From a bacterium UBP8_UBA817 (GTDB lineage: Bacteria; Margulisbacteria; Marinamargulisbacteria; SXXA01; SICP01), in NCBI GenBank assembly GCA_945888435.1, contig CAMCZW010000010.1, forward strand, positions 1-57,259: a stretch of DNA of 57,259 bases. The letters run 5' to 3'. Positions 9,178-17,242 of the stretch are shown here, in pieces. A program made the translations under genes and the position numbers. Within the stretch, counting starts at the first letter, position 1. Each line of letters begins with the position of its first letter. A model generated the notes under the pieces. It was given only the letters and a program-made list of their open reading frames with translations, was not told the origin of the DNA and did not search any database.

Positions 9178-9636
9178 ATGATACCACCAGAGCGCTTAAA
9201 AAAAGGCCCAACTATCTCATTTTGGAAACTGTTCCTAATCTTCGTCATAACCCTCGCGATATTTGCGGGTATGATCCTAATTTTTTTAGCTAATACGTCC
9301 AAACCCACCGTCAATGTTAAACCCATAACTGATATTCAAATCGCAAGTTTAATGAAAGATGATGAAGTCATGCAGAATGGCCATGTCCAGTTTCAACTTA
9401 GGTGCGCAAGATGCCATGGAACTAACCTGGATGGCGGATTGGAAGGCCCCTCTCTCGTCGATGACACCACACTTTATGGCGAAAGCTTCGAGAGTCTCCA
9501 CCGCGTCATCACTTTAGGTGTCCCAGTCAACGGAATGCCGTCTTGGGGAAATCAGCTACTTGAAGAAGATTTACAAGCACTCACAATTTACATCATCAAA
9601 ATGAAAGCGTTTACAAAAACTCAATCAAAGCGATAA
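9178..9636 (+). CDS. membrane-anchored monohaem cytochrome c
   Basis: Class I-like c-type cytochrome carrying electrons on the outer face of the inner membrane. From this ATG it has 152 residues: one transmembrane anchor (about 15-37), then a haem domain. Haem attachment is C76-A-R-C79-H80 and the likely axial Met is M120 in NGMPSW. An ATG five codons earlier falls inside the apparent -10 box, so I prefer this start. The 3' end overlaps the convergent membrane glycosyltransferase by 16 bases. No oxidase or bc1 genes are adjacent. Its partner is unknown, but a DUF420 protein at 34172 also hints at a haem-copper oxidase. Confidence 0.88.
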   Translation: MIPPERLKKGPTISFWKLFLIFVITLAIFAGMILIFLANTSKPTVNVKPITDIQIASLMKDDEVMQNGHVQFQLRCARCHGTNLDGGLEGPSLVDDTTLYGESFESLHRVITLGVPVNGMPSWGNQLLEEDLQALTIYIIKMKAFTKTQSKR

Positions 9637-11123
9637 ACGCGAATACTGCCATACCCAGGTATGGTCACCGTATCCATCAATGTCGTTGGCCTACTTCTCA
9701 CAATCGCCATCGCTTGCGCATAATAAGTCGAATGAGAAGTCCCGTATAAGGATTCCATTTCACCAGTCGTTGGCGAGCGCCCTGTCGAAAACGCATCGGT
9801 GAGTACCGCATAATCCAAAACGCCAGGCAGTTTGGGATCATAAGTATCCGAAAATGAAGTCGATGGATAATAAGTATTATTGTGATAAATCTGATTGGAC
9901 TTCATCGCAAACCAAAAGGGTAAATGAGTCAACACGACCGCGTCATCTGGCACTAGTGCATCAAGACGCGACTCCAGCTGGGCATAAGGGGGGATATGGC
10001 GATAATTCCATAACATGATGGCATCCCCTGCCAAATGATTAACACCATAACAAATGACAACTCCAATCAATCCAAGCTGCCATTTTCGGCTAATTAATGG
10101 GTAAGCCTGATGAACCATCAAGACCATTACAAAAATCAAAATCACATGAGGAAAAACGAATCCAACTCGATAAAAATAATGCATTAAAAAAAATGTAGAA
10201 AGTAAAAACACAAGTGTAAATCCAGATAAAAATCGAATCACCACTGATTTACGAAATAGGGTTAACCCCAAAACCAAGACAACCCCCTCCACAATCACAA
10301 TAAAAAGGCGTTTTACACCCAATACATATGAGGGAAATATCGTTTTGCAATTCACCAAAAAAGTATCAAAAAATCCACCAGACACAGACAATCTCTGACT
10401 TTCAAAAAGAGAAGTGTGAACAAATGCCCATAAAGATCCATCCTTTAAAAAATCCCAAAGAAATCCATAAACAAGTACAATCCCACAGGCCAAGACAATT
10501 GAAGAAGTAAGCATTTTGAATCGATCAGAAAACGTGAGTGATGGAAGAAAAAACGCCGAAACACCGGCAGAAAAAGCAACAAAAAAGCCTAGGGGATGCG
10601 CAAATCCGCTGAGCAAGAAAAGAGTAAGCGCCATTAAAAGCGGGCCAAACTTCAAAGATCCCTTTCGATAAAGCGCACGCCCCATCCAGACAATCCCCCA
10701 AACCAAACAGACAAGAACCACGATTTCAGGCCGGATTCGGCGAGCAACGACAAAGACCAAATTAGAGACTGAAAACAAGGTCATCAACCCAACCGTCATC
10801 ACACGAGAAAACCGCTGCTCTCGGGCAAAAGTCCAGCATCCAAGCAAGGATACCGCACCCAACACCACCGAAATCGCCCGTCCCGATAAAAGAGAAACTC
10901 CAAAGATCTTAAACCAGCCACCCAGCATGACGGTATACAAAAACAGCTCGTCCCCGCCTCGCCATCCGCAACTGGTATTTACCAAGCCTAATCCATGCAT
11001 AAAATTATAGGCCGTACTCGCATACCAAGGCTCATCCGTCACCACTATCGGATACGAAGTCAAAAGATAGGAATATCCACACAAAAATAAAATGGGCCCG
11101 AGAAATTTTAAATATCGTTTCAT
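9621..11123 (-). CDS. GT-C membrane glycosyltransferase (PMT/ArnT-like)
   Basis: Multi-pass membrane protein of about 500 residues with 10-12 hydrophobic segments. An acidic pair follows the first segment (VVTDEPWYAS), the usual metal or substrate site of GT39/ArnT-like enzymes that transfer sugars from polyprenyl-phosphate donors. A soluble C-terminal region follows. GGGGGAAG precedes the chosen ATG, and the stop of the upstream methyltransferase overlaps this start by ATGA. It is last in a four-gene leftward operon whose first gene makes a polyprenyl-P-sugar, so donor and transferase are probably co-produced. The acceptor is unknown. Confidence 0.75.
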   Translation of the reverse strand: MKRYLKFLGPILFLCGYSYLLTSYPIVVTDEPWYASTAYNFMHGLGLVNTSCGWRGGDELFLYTVMLGGWFKIFGVSLLSGRAISVVLGAVSLLGCWTFAREQRFSRVMTVGLMTLFSVSNLVFVVARRIRPEIVVLVCLVWGIVWMGRALYRKGSLKFGPLLMALTLFLLSGFAHPLGFFVAFSAGVSAFFLPSLTFSDRFKMLTSSIVLACGIVLVYGFLWDFLKDGSLWAFVHTSLFESQRLSVSGGFFDTFLVNCKTIFPSYVLGVKRLFIVIVEGVVLVLGLTLFRKSVVIRFLSGFTLVFLLSTFFLMHYFYRVGFVFPHVILIFVMVLMVHQAYPLISRKWQLGLIGVVICYGVNHLAGDAIMLWNYRHIPPYAQLESRLDALVPDDAVVLTHLPFWFAMKSNQIYHNNTYYPSTSFSDTYDPKLPGVLDYAVLTDAFSTGRSPTTGEMESLYGTSHSTYYAQAMAIVRSRPTTLMDTVTIPGYGSIRVYRFD

Positions 11124-11812
11124 ACCGCTTCCCCCAAGTAAAAATGCTGTCCGCCCAAAGGACACCATCTCAAATACCGTTCAAACCGATGTGCCCATTT
11201 CATAAATCCAGGAAAAAACACAATAAATCCAGACTTGTGGCAATGAAAACGAGAATTGTGAAAGAGCCGCTGAGTATAAGAAGACGAAAAAAGTCGGGCA
11301 TCTTCATCAAAGGGGCAAGTTTTAACCATATATTGAGTAAGTGGATTAAGAGGATTATGTTCTACTAGAAATACCAATCCACCAGGTTTTAATACTTGTC
11401 GAATTGAATTTAAGACCGCACGATGTTCTTCAAACGGAATATGATGAAAAACATTGGCAATCATCACAACATCCACAGGATTATCCAATGGAATATGACC
11501 ATCAGCACCACTAAGCACATAAGAGGCCGAAGGCGTTGTCACTCGTGCCAAGTCCAAAGACTCTTGAGACACATCACAACCAATCAATTGAATATTGGGA
11601 AAATGATTTAAAATCAACGGATGCGATTTACCAATCCCACACCCAAAATCGAGTAATCTCCAAGAAGATCCAGGAGAAAGCCGAGAGGAAATAAGCTCCT
11701 TCAATAACGTCACCTTCATTACATCAAAATAATCAGGACTTAAGCCAGAAAATTTAAGATTTTCGCTCATCAATTCATCATAACGAGAGGCAACAGAATC
11801 AAAGTAAGCCAT
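11120..11812 (-). CDS. class I SAM-dependent methyltransferase
   Basis: Rossmann-fold methyltransferase of 230 residues. The SAM-binding loop LLDFGCGIGKSHP is near residue 53, IGCDVSQESLDLA near 80, then VVMIANVFHHIP and LKPGGLVFLVEHNP. It belongs to the UbiE/Methyltransf_11-like group. It overlaps the gene before it by 14 bases and the gene after it by 4, so it is a tightly coupled member of the glycosylation operon. I infer methylation of a sugar or lipid-linked intermediate; the substrate cannot be read from the sequence. Confidence 0.85.
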   Translation of the reverse strand: MAYFDSVASRYDELMSENLKFSGLSPDYFDVMKVTLLKELISSRLSPGSSWRLLDFGCGIGKSHPLILNHFPNIQLIGCDVSQESLDLARVTTPSASYVLSGADGHIPLDNPVDVVMIANVFHHIPFEEHRAVLNSIRQVLKPGGLVFLVEHNPLNPLTQYMVKTCPFDEDARLFSSSYTQRLFHNSRFHCHKSGFIVFFPGFMKWAHRFERYLRWCPLGGQHFYLGEAV

Positions 11813-13154
11813 CAGGAACCCTAAACTTACTCATAAATGGCTGGATCAACTCTAAAATTTGGGCCTTAATTTCGAAAGGATGAGTTGAAAGAATCGATAA
11901 AAATTCGCCAGGAGAAGTCACAAAACAAAATAAGCGCGTATCAGTAAGCACTTCACCAAAATATTGAGTCGATAGTCCGTCCAAATCAATCAAAATAGTA
12001 GGCACTCCCAAAAAAGGCGCTTCTACCGCACAAGTTGAAAATACCGTCGCATGAAAATCGCACTGCTGAATCACCGCATACGTATTATGACCATGACTCA
12101 CCTTCACATTCGACTCAAATCCATAATCAGTATCACTCTGCTCAAGCTTACCGCGAGGGATAAACACATACCCGATATCCGGAGACCTCAATGCCGCCTC
12201 ACGAATAAATTCAACCAGTTGTGATTCGATAACATATTGAGAGGTCACGCAAACCACTTTTTTATAATGCTTCTTAAATTCTTGGATATCGACAACCAAA
12301 ATCGGATTATCCCTAATCACCGACAAAAAATCCTGGCCCACCACTCGAACTGTAGACTGAGAATAAATGCTCGAATTAAGAAGGACATCCCTATCACACT
12401 CACTATAAGCCCAAAATTCATCCGGAATACAATTTTGAGGAAGCTGCCAAAAAGGGAAATAAGCCTGATGGCCTCCATATAAATGGCCATGCTGCAATTC
12501 AATCACCTTAATCCCAAGCTCTTTTGCAGCAATGATTGCGGCCAACTCTCCATAATAACAAGTCACAAAGATTCTTTGCGGCTTTTTAAGCTTAAAAAAC
12601 CACAAAAACACCCGATATAATCGATAAAATCGAGTCATAAAGGCATTCACATTAAAGGAAACCTTCATCTCTTTTAGTACCAGAGCCAAGTCATCTTGAC
12701 CTTCAATAGAAATCTTTGGGTTTTTGACAAAGAGAGATAAAAAGTAAAAGAAGCCCAGCGACATTAAGCGCCGCGATACACATAGTGATTTTGGAAAATG
12801 ACTGGGGGAAGGACGCTCAATAAGTAATGTCCGATCTGATCCCATATGAGCAATTAACCGCTCAAAACACCGATCATAATACTGACTTTTATAATTTACT
12901 CGTAATCCAGAACTTGAGATTACAATCGAAGAAAGCGGCTTCACCACCGATAAAATGCCATAAAAAAAGCCCTTCGCCATCACCAAAATTCTACGAAATC
13001 GATATCCTGAAGGAGCCGTTGTCTCAGACGAAAGTAAATTGAGACAAATATGCATCCGAATGACAGGCCAGACCGGGATGCTTCCAAACTTAATATGAGA
13101 AACCTGACTCCGCGCTTCAACAGAATCAAAAAAAGACCACGCTTTTACTGACAT
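11799..13154 (-). CDS. GT-B-like surface-polysaccharide transferase, uncertain
   Basis: A 451-residue protein without a signal peptide. Two Rossmann-like halves are suggested. The segment IELQHGHLYGGHQAYFPFW then DEFWAYSECDRDVL recalls capsule/CDP-glycerol-type and related GT-B transferases. The later HGHNTYAVIQQCDFHATVFSTCAVEAPFLGVPTILID is the usual nucleotide-sugar binding half (E in an EA.FLGVP context). It is second in the leftward operon, 9 bases after the GT2 gene, and overlaps the methyltransferase. The start has no evident ribosome site. The sugar specificity is unknown. Confidence 0.55.
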   Translation of the reverse strand: MSVKAWSFFDSVEARSQVSHIKFGSIPVWPVIRMHICLNLLSSETTAPSGYRFRRILVMAKGFFYGILSVVKPLSSIVISSSGLRVNYKSQYYDRCFERLIAHMGSDRTLLIERPSPSHFPKSLCVSRRLMSLGFFYFLSLFVKNPKISIEGQDDLALVLKEMKVSFNVNAFMTRFYRLYRVFLWFFKLKKPQRIFVTCYYGELAAIIAAKELGIKVIELQHGHLYGGHQAYFPFWQLPQNCIPDEFWAYSECDRDVLLNSSIYSQSTVRVVGQDFLSVIRDNPILVVDIQEFKKHYKKVVCVTSQYVIESQLVEFIREAALRSPDIGYVFIPRGKLEQSDTDYGFESNVKVSHGHNTYAVIQQCDFHATVFSTCAVEAPFLGVPTILIDLDGLSTQYFGEVLTDTRLFCFVTSPGEFLSILSTHPFEIKAQILELIQPFMSKFRVPDGLL

Positions 13155-13163
13155 ACATTCATA

Positions 13164-14120
13164 TTATTCAGGTAAAGCGTAAACATCCCGCACGATATAA
13201 AGAGGCCGGCGCTTAAGCTCCACATGATTACGACCAACATAGTCTCCAATTACGCCTAATGAAATCAGCTGGACTCCCCCAATAATCAATACGAGTAAGA
13301 CGATCGATGTCCACCCTTGGACCGTCAAATCCAAAACAAAGGCCGCATACAAGACATAGAGTGCATAGAAAAAGCCAACCAACACAACCAAATATCCTAA
13401 ACGGGCAATCAATTTTAAAGGCATCGTCGAAAACGAGGTTAATCCATCCAAAGCAAAAGCAATCATTTTAGATAATGGATATTTTGTTTCTCCTGCAAAA
13501 CGGGCATCACGATCATACTCAAATCCAATTTGCTTAAATCCAATCCAGCTGACCATCCCTCTCAAAAACCGATGCTTTTCGGGCATTTGGCCAAGAGCAT
13601 CTACCACACGCCGGGACATCACCCTAAAATCTCCAGTATCTAAAGGAATATCAATCGAGGTAATCGCTCTTAATCCTCGATAAAACAGTGCCGCCGTGGC
13701 TCGCTTAAACAAACTCTCCTGTTTACGAACTCTGCGAACGCCATAAACAACATCGTAGCCTTCTTTCATTTTGATAATCATATCCGCAATCAATTCAGGC
13801 GGATCCTGCAAATCGCCATCAATAATCGCGACCATCTGCCCTTTGGAAAAATCTAATCCCGCAGTCACCGCAATTTGATGCCCAAAATTACGTGATAAAT
13901 CAACGACTTTACACCAAGGAGAAGTCAAAGAATAACTCACCAGCAAAGATAATGTCTGATCAGAAGATCCATCATTCACAAAAATGACTTCAACCTCATG
14001 ACGGCTCATAAGCGACTGTGTTTCTAAAACAGAAATCATGCTGGCAAATCGAGACAATAGCTCTGTCACCAAATCTTCTTCGTTAAAAACAGGAACTACA
14101 ACTGACAAAATAATAGCCAT
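13164..14120 (-). CDS. polyprenyl-phosphate glycosyltransferase (GtrB/ArnC type GT2)
   Basis: GT2 enzyme that loads a sugar onto undecaprenyl/polyprenyl phosphate on the inner leaflet. The 318 residues show SVVVPVFNEED at the N-terminus, VNDGSSDQT, the metal-binding IDGDLQDPPELI, RNFGHQIAVTAGLDF, and two C-terminal transmembrane segments (about 235-300), as in GtrB/ArnC/DPMS-like proteins. It is the first gene of a four-gene operon ending in a GT-C transferase that would use its product. The start has no Shine-Dalgarno but has TAGACT six bases upstream. Confidence 0.9.
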   Translation of the reverse strand: MAIILSVVVPVFNEEDLVTELLSRFASMISVLETQSLMSRHEVEVIFVNDGSSDQTLSLLVSYSLTSPWCKVVDLSRNFGHQIAVTAGLDFSKGQMVAIIDGDLQDPPELIADMIIKMKEGYDVVYGVRRVRKQESLFKRATAALFYRGLRAITSIDIPLDTGDFRVMSRRVVDALGQMPEKHRFLRGMVSWIGFKQIGFEYDRDARFAGETKYPLSKMIAFALDGLTSFSTMPLKLIARLGYLVVLVGFFYALYVLYAAFVLDLTVQGWTSIVLLVLIIGGVQLISLGVIGDYVGRNHVELKRRPLYIVRDVYALPE

Positions 14121-14126
14121 AAAAAA

Positions 14127-14132
14127 AGTCTA
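14127..14132 (-). promoter_or_regulatory. -10 box before leaderless GT2 gene
   Basis: On the minus strand TAGACT is followed by six T residues and the ATG. It is divergent with the TATGCT box serving the rightward operon about 30 bases away. Confidence 0.5.
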
Positions 14133-14159
14133 CCATGAAATCCACTATCAAAATTATGT

Positions 14160-14165
14160 TATGCT
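14160..14165 (+). promoter_or_regulatory. -10 box before leaderless polysaccharide operon
   Basis: TATGCT, six bases, ATG; no ribosome site. It would drive the operon from 14172 rightwards. Confidence 0.5.
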
Positions 14166-14171
14166 GAATAA

Positions 14172-15278
14172 ATGTCCAAAAGAGAATCCCAAAAAAATCT
14201 GATCTACCTTTTTCCATCGTTCCTTGAGCATCCTGGACTACAACGTAAAGTCAGTGGACAGGTCAAAGGGCTAAACGCGCTTTACAACTGTCAGCTTTAT
14301 GCGATCCCATCATCTGCATTACATCCAAAATGGCATCGCGCATTGGCCTATTTCAGATTTACAATCCACTCCATCATCAAAGCAATTCAGTGTGATATGA
14401 CTTATATAAGACTCAACGCCAAATATCCTTTACTACTATATATACTCTCAAAATTAGCCTCAAAAAAACCAATCATTATTGAAGTAAATAGCAATTACAA
14501 TGTCGAGCTACCCTACTTAGGTAGACATTTTGAATACAAATGCTATCAATGGATTATGAAGAAATTAATCCACTCTAAAGCCCATTTGGCATTCCCCAGT
14601 CAAACCGTATATGACGAAGTAAAGCAGGTTCACCCCCACACCCATCAGGTTCATTTTCTCCAAAATGGCTATATAAAAGATGACGCTCCCCTAACTGATC
14701 ATGAAGAAACCAAATTGCGCCAGCTCATCACGACTATCCAGGCACTCAAAAAACCAGATACAAAACTGGCCGTATTAGTAAGTAGCGTCCCAAGTCCACG
14801 CGCCATCGATTTAATCCAGGTATTAACCCACTACCCCACACTAAAACTCGTCAGTATCGGTTCTGAATCACTCAACTCGATTCACGCAAGCATCACCTAT
14901 ATCCCAACCATATCTCCAAAAATTCTAGATCATCTACTTCCCTACTTTGACCTTGGAGTAGCCCCTCAATATAGTCATGAGACCGGATTTTTCGGAGGCT
15001 CCATCCTCAAAACATGCGCCTATCTTGCAAATGGCCTTCCCATCATCACAGACTACGAAGATAGCCTCGAAACTACAGAATTATCTCCCTATATCTTCAA
15101 TTTCAGAAAGTACCAAGATCAATTTCCAAATGAATTCAAAGACTGGCTAACTGTAGAACATGATCGAAATCAAATTAAAAGTATCGCAAAACCAATATTA
15201 AATTGGGAGAAAATCTTAGGTTCAATCATCCAAAAAGCCATTCAAGATCACGAAATCCCATCAAAGCTGACGAAGTAA
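14172..15278 (+). CDS. GT4-like glycosyltransferase
   Basis: A 368-residue, apparently soluble or peripheral GT-B protein. The N-terminal half has YLFPSFLEHPGLQRKVSGQ and IIIEVNSNYNVE. The C-terminal half has LAVLVSSVPSPRAIDL and a nucleotide-sugar site resembling GVAPQYSHETGFFGGSILKTCAYLANGLPIITDY, where the usual E-x7-E is weak. It is first gene of a rightward surface-polysaccharide operon and divergent from the polyprenyl-P glycosyltransferase. Family membership rests on overall pattern rather than a single diagnostic motif. The next gene follows after 40 bases and has its own ribosome site. Confidence 0.6.
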   Translation: MSKRESQKNLIYLFPSFLEHPGLQRKVSGQVKGLNALYNCQLYAIPSSALHPKWHRALAYFRFTIHSIIKAIQCDMTYIRLNAKYPLLLYILSKLASKKPIIIEVNSNYNVELPYLGRHFEYKCYQWIMKKLIHSKAHLAFPSQTVYDEVKQVHPHTHQVHFLQNGYIKDDAPLTDHEETKLRQLITTIQALKKPDTKLAVLVSSVPSPRAIDLIQVLTHYPTLKLVSIGSESLNSIHASITYIPTISPKILDHLLPYFDLGVAPQYSHETGFFGGSILKTCAYLANGLPIITDYEDSLETTELSPYIFNFRKYQDQFPNEFKDWLTVEHDRNQIKSIAKPILNWEKILGSIIQKAIQDHEIPSKLTK

Positions 15279-15318
15279 AGAATCACCTGATAGAATATCT
15301 TAAAAGGAGTCCTCCAAA

Positions 15319-16254
15319 ATGAACATTTTAATCACCGGCGGCGCTGGATATATCGGTAGCACACTTACCCCTCGACTACTCAATCAAGGCCACAATGTCA
15401 CTATCATCGATTCATTCATCTATCAAAATGAGTCCGCCCTTTTCCATATCGCCACGCATCCTAAACTCACCATCATCCGAGGTGATGCCCGAAACTCCCA
15501 ACTCATCAAAGATAAGCTCAAAATCGCAGATGCCATCATTCCATTAGCGTGTCTTGTTGGCGCACCTCTATGTAAATTAGACCCCATAGGAGCAAAGAGC
15601 ATTAACTATGACGCGATCGAGCTCATTTTAGCCAACAGAAGCAGCGATCAAGCCATCATCTTCCCAACCACAAACAGTGGCTATGGAATCGGAGAAGACG
15701 GAATCTACTGTACAGAAGAAAGCCCCCTTAATCCCGTATCCCTATATGGAAGACTCAAAGTCGATATCGAAAAAAAATTACTCGACTCTCAAAACACCAT
15801 CACATTAAGGCTCGCCACCGTATTTGGCGTTAGCCCTCGCATGAGAATGGATTTACTTGTGAATGACTTCACCTACCGCGCCGTCAAAGACCGGTGCATC
15901 ACATTATTTGAAGCCCACTTCAAACGAAACTTTATCTCCGTATCCGATGTCGCCCTGGCCTTTGAACATTCACTCGCCAATTTTTCCCGAATGAAAAACC
16001 AGCCCTACAATGTGGGATTATCCGACGCTAATATCTCCAAATTAGAACTCTGCGAACTCATCAAAAACCTGGTCCCAGAATTTGACATCCGAGAATCCGA
16101 AATCGGAAAAGATCCCGACCAACGCAACTACATCGTCAGCAACGACAAAATCGAGGCCACAGGATACAAGCCTCAAGTCAGCGTCCAGCAAGGCATCACA
16201 GAGTTGGTCAAACTCTATCAGTTTATCAAAATCAACCCTTATGCCAACATCTAG
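15319..16254 (+). CDS. NAD-dependent sugar-nucleotide epimerase/dehydratase
   Basis: Extended SDR of 311 residues. It has the Rossmann motif TGGAGYIGS at residues 6-14, the TTNSGYG segment with the active-site Ser/Thr region near 118, and YGRLK (Y-x3-K) near 145. It belongs to the epimerase family that includes GalE- and WcaG-like enzymes. AAGGAG is well spaced before the ATG, and a TAGAAT at 15291-15296 could be an internal promoter. It overlaps the heptose kinase by 14 bases. The partner genes suggest a role in modifying a nucleotide-activated heptose, but the exact substrate is not determined. Confidence 0.85.
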   Translation: MNILITGGAGYIGSTLTPRLLNQGHNVTIIDSFIYQNESALFHIATHPKLTIIRGDARNSQLIKDKLKIADAIIPLACLVGAPLCKLDPIGAKSINYDAIELILANRSSDQAIIFPTTNSGYGIGEDGIYCTEESPLNPVSLYGRLKVDIEKKLLDSQNTITLRLATVFGVSPRMRMDLLVNDFTYRAVKDRCITLFEAHFKRNFISVSDVALAFEHSLANFSRMKNQPYNVGLSDANISKLELCELIKNLVPEFDIRESEIGKDPDQRNYIVSNDKIEATGYKPQVSVQQGITELVKLYQFIKINPYANI

Positions 16255-17242
16255 AATCTATACTCGAACACCTCTCAGAATTTCGTTTTTTGGCGGCGGA
16301 ACCGACTACCCTAATTGGTACGAGGAAAACGGCGGTCAAGTTTTATCAACCGCCATCGACAAATACACCCATGTCACTTGCCGATACCTTCCCCCATTTT
16401 TTGATCACAAACATCGCATCACCTACTCTAAAATCGAGCATGTCTTAGATACCAACGATATCCAACACCCTTCAGTTCGCGAAGTCATCAAATTTGTTGG
16501 CATCACTGAAGGTTTAGAAATCCACTATGACGGCGACCTTCCTGCCAGAACCGGTCTAGGTTCAAGTTCGTCTTTCACTGTCGGCCTCCTACATGCGCTT
16601 CATGCGTTAAGGGGCACCAAGATCACACAGGACACATTAGCTAAGCAAGCCATCACGATTGAACAAGACTGGATTAAAGAAGCCGTCGGCAGTCAAGATC
16701 AAGTCATTGCAGCCCATGGCGGATTCAAGCACATCCAGTTCCATACCGATAAAACCATTACGACTACCCCCGTCATACTCCCTCCAAATCGATTAAAAGA
16801 ACTTCACTCTCATCTCCTCTTATTTTATAGCGGCATCTCCCGCACCGCCTCAGAAATCGCCAGTGAACAAATCAAAAACACCCCTCAAAACACCCGCCAA
16901 CTCACTCAAATGCATGGGCTTGTCGACACCGCCCTAGACATCCTCAATTCCACCAACCCTATTACCGAATTTGGAGACCTCCTCAGAGAAACCTGGAAGC
17001 TCAAACAAAGCCTCTCCAGTAAAATCACTAACCCCGCCATCGATCACATGGTCAGCGCCGCCAGAAAGTCCGGTGCCATCGGAGAAAAACTACTCGGCGC
17101 AGGCGGCGGGGGCTTTCTCTTGATTTTTGCAGAACCACACACCCATAACGCCATCAAAACCGCATTGTCCGATCATATTCATATTTCATTCAACTTTGAT
17201 CCTCTCGGAAGCCAAACAATGACCATCATCCCCAATGAATAA
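16241..17242 (+). CDS. hddA: D-glycero-D-manno-heptose 7-phosphate kinase (GHMP family)
   Basis: GHMP kinase of 333 residues from the ATG in TRTPLRISFFGGGTDYP. The ATP loop LPARTGLGSSSSFTVGLL is near residues 98-115 and the third motif GEKLLGAGGGGFLLIFA near 285-300. HddA-type kinases phosphorylate heptose 7-phosphate at C1 on the way to GDP-heptose. A longer open frame starts within the epimerase gene but is Ser/Thr-rich shadow sequence. It overlaps the preceding gene by 14 bases and the nucleotidyltransferase fusion by 8. The isomerase gmhA and phosphatase gmhB are not nearby. A related sugar kinase role (e.g. fucokinase-like) is possible. Confidence 0.82.
   Translation: MPTSRIYTRTPLRISFFGGGTDYPNWYEENGGQVLSTAIDKYTHVTCRYLPPFFDHKHRITYSKIEHVLDTNDIQHPSVREVIKFVGITEGLEIHYDGDLPARTGLGSSSSFTVGLLHALHALRGTKITQDTLAKQAITIEQDWIKEAVGSQDQVIAAHGGFKHIQFHTDKTITTTPVILPPNRLKELHSHLLLFYSGISRTASEIASEQIKNTPQNTRQLTQMHGLVDTALDILNSTNPITEFGDLLRETWKLKQSLSSKITNPAIDHMVSAARKSGAIGEKLLGAGGGGFLLIFAEPHTHNAIKTALSDHIHISFNFDPLGSQTMTIIPNE

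Noticed and set aside
16082..16240. Longer heptose kinase starting inside the epimerase gene
   Set aside because: The extension is Ser/Thr-rich shadow sequence. GHMP homology starts at TRTPLRISFFGG just after the ATG at 16241.
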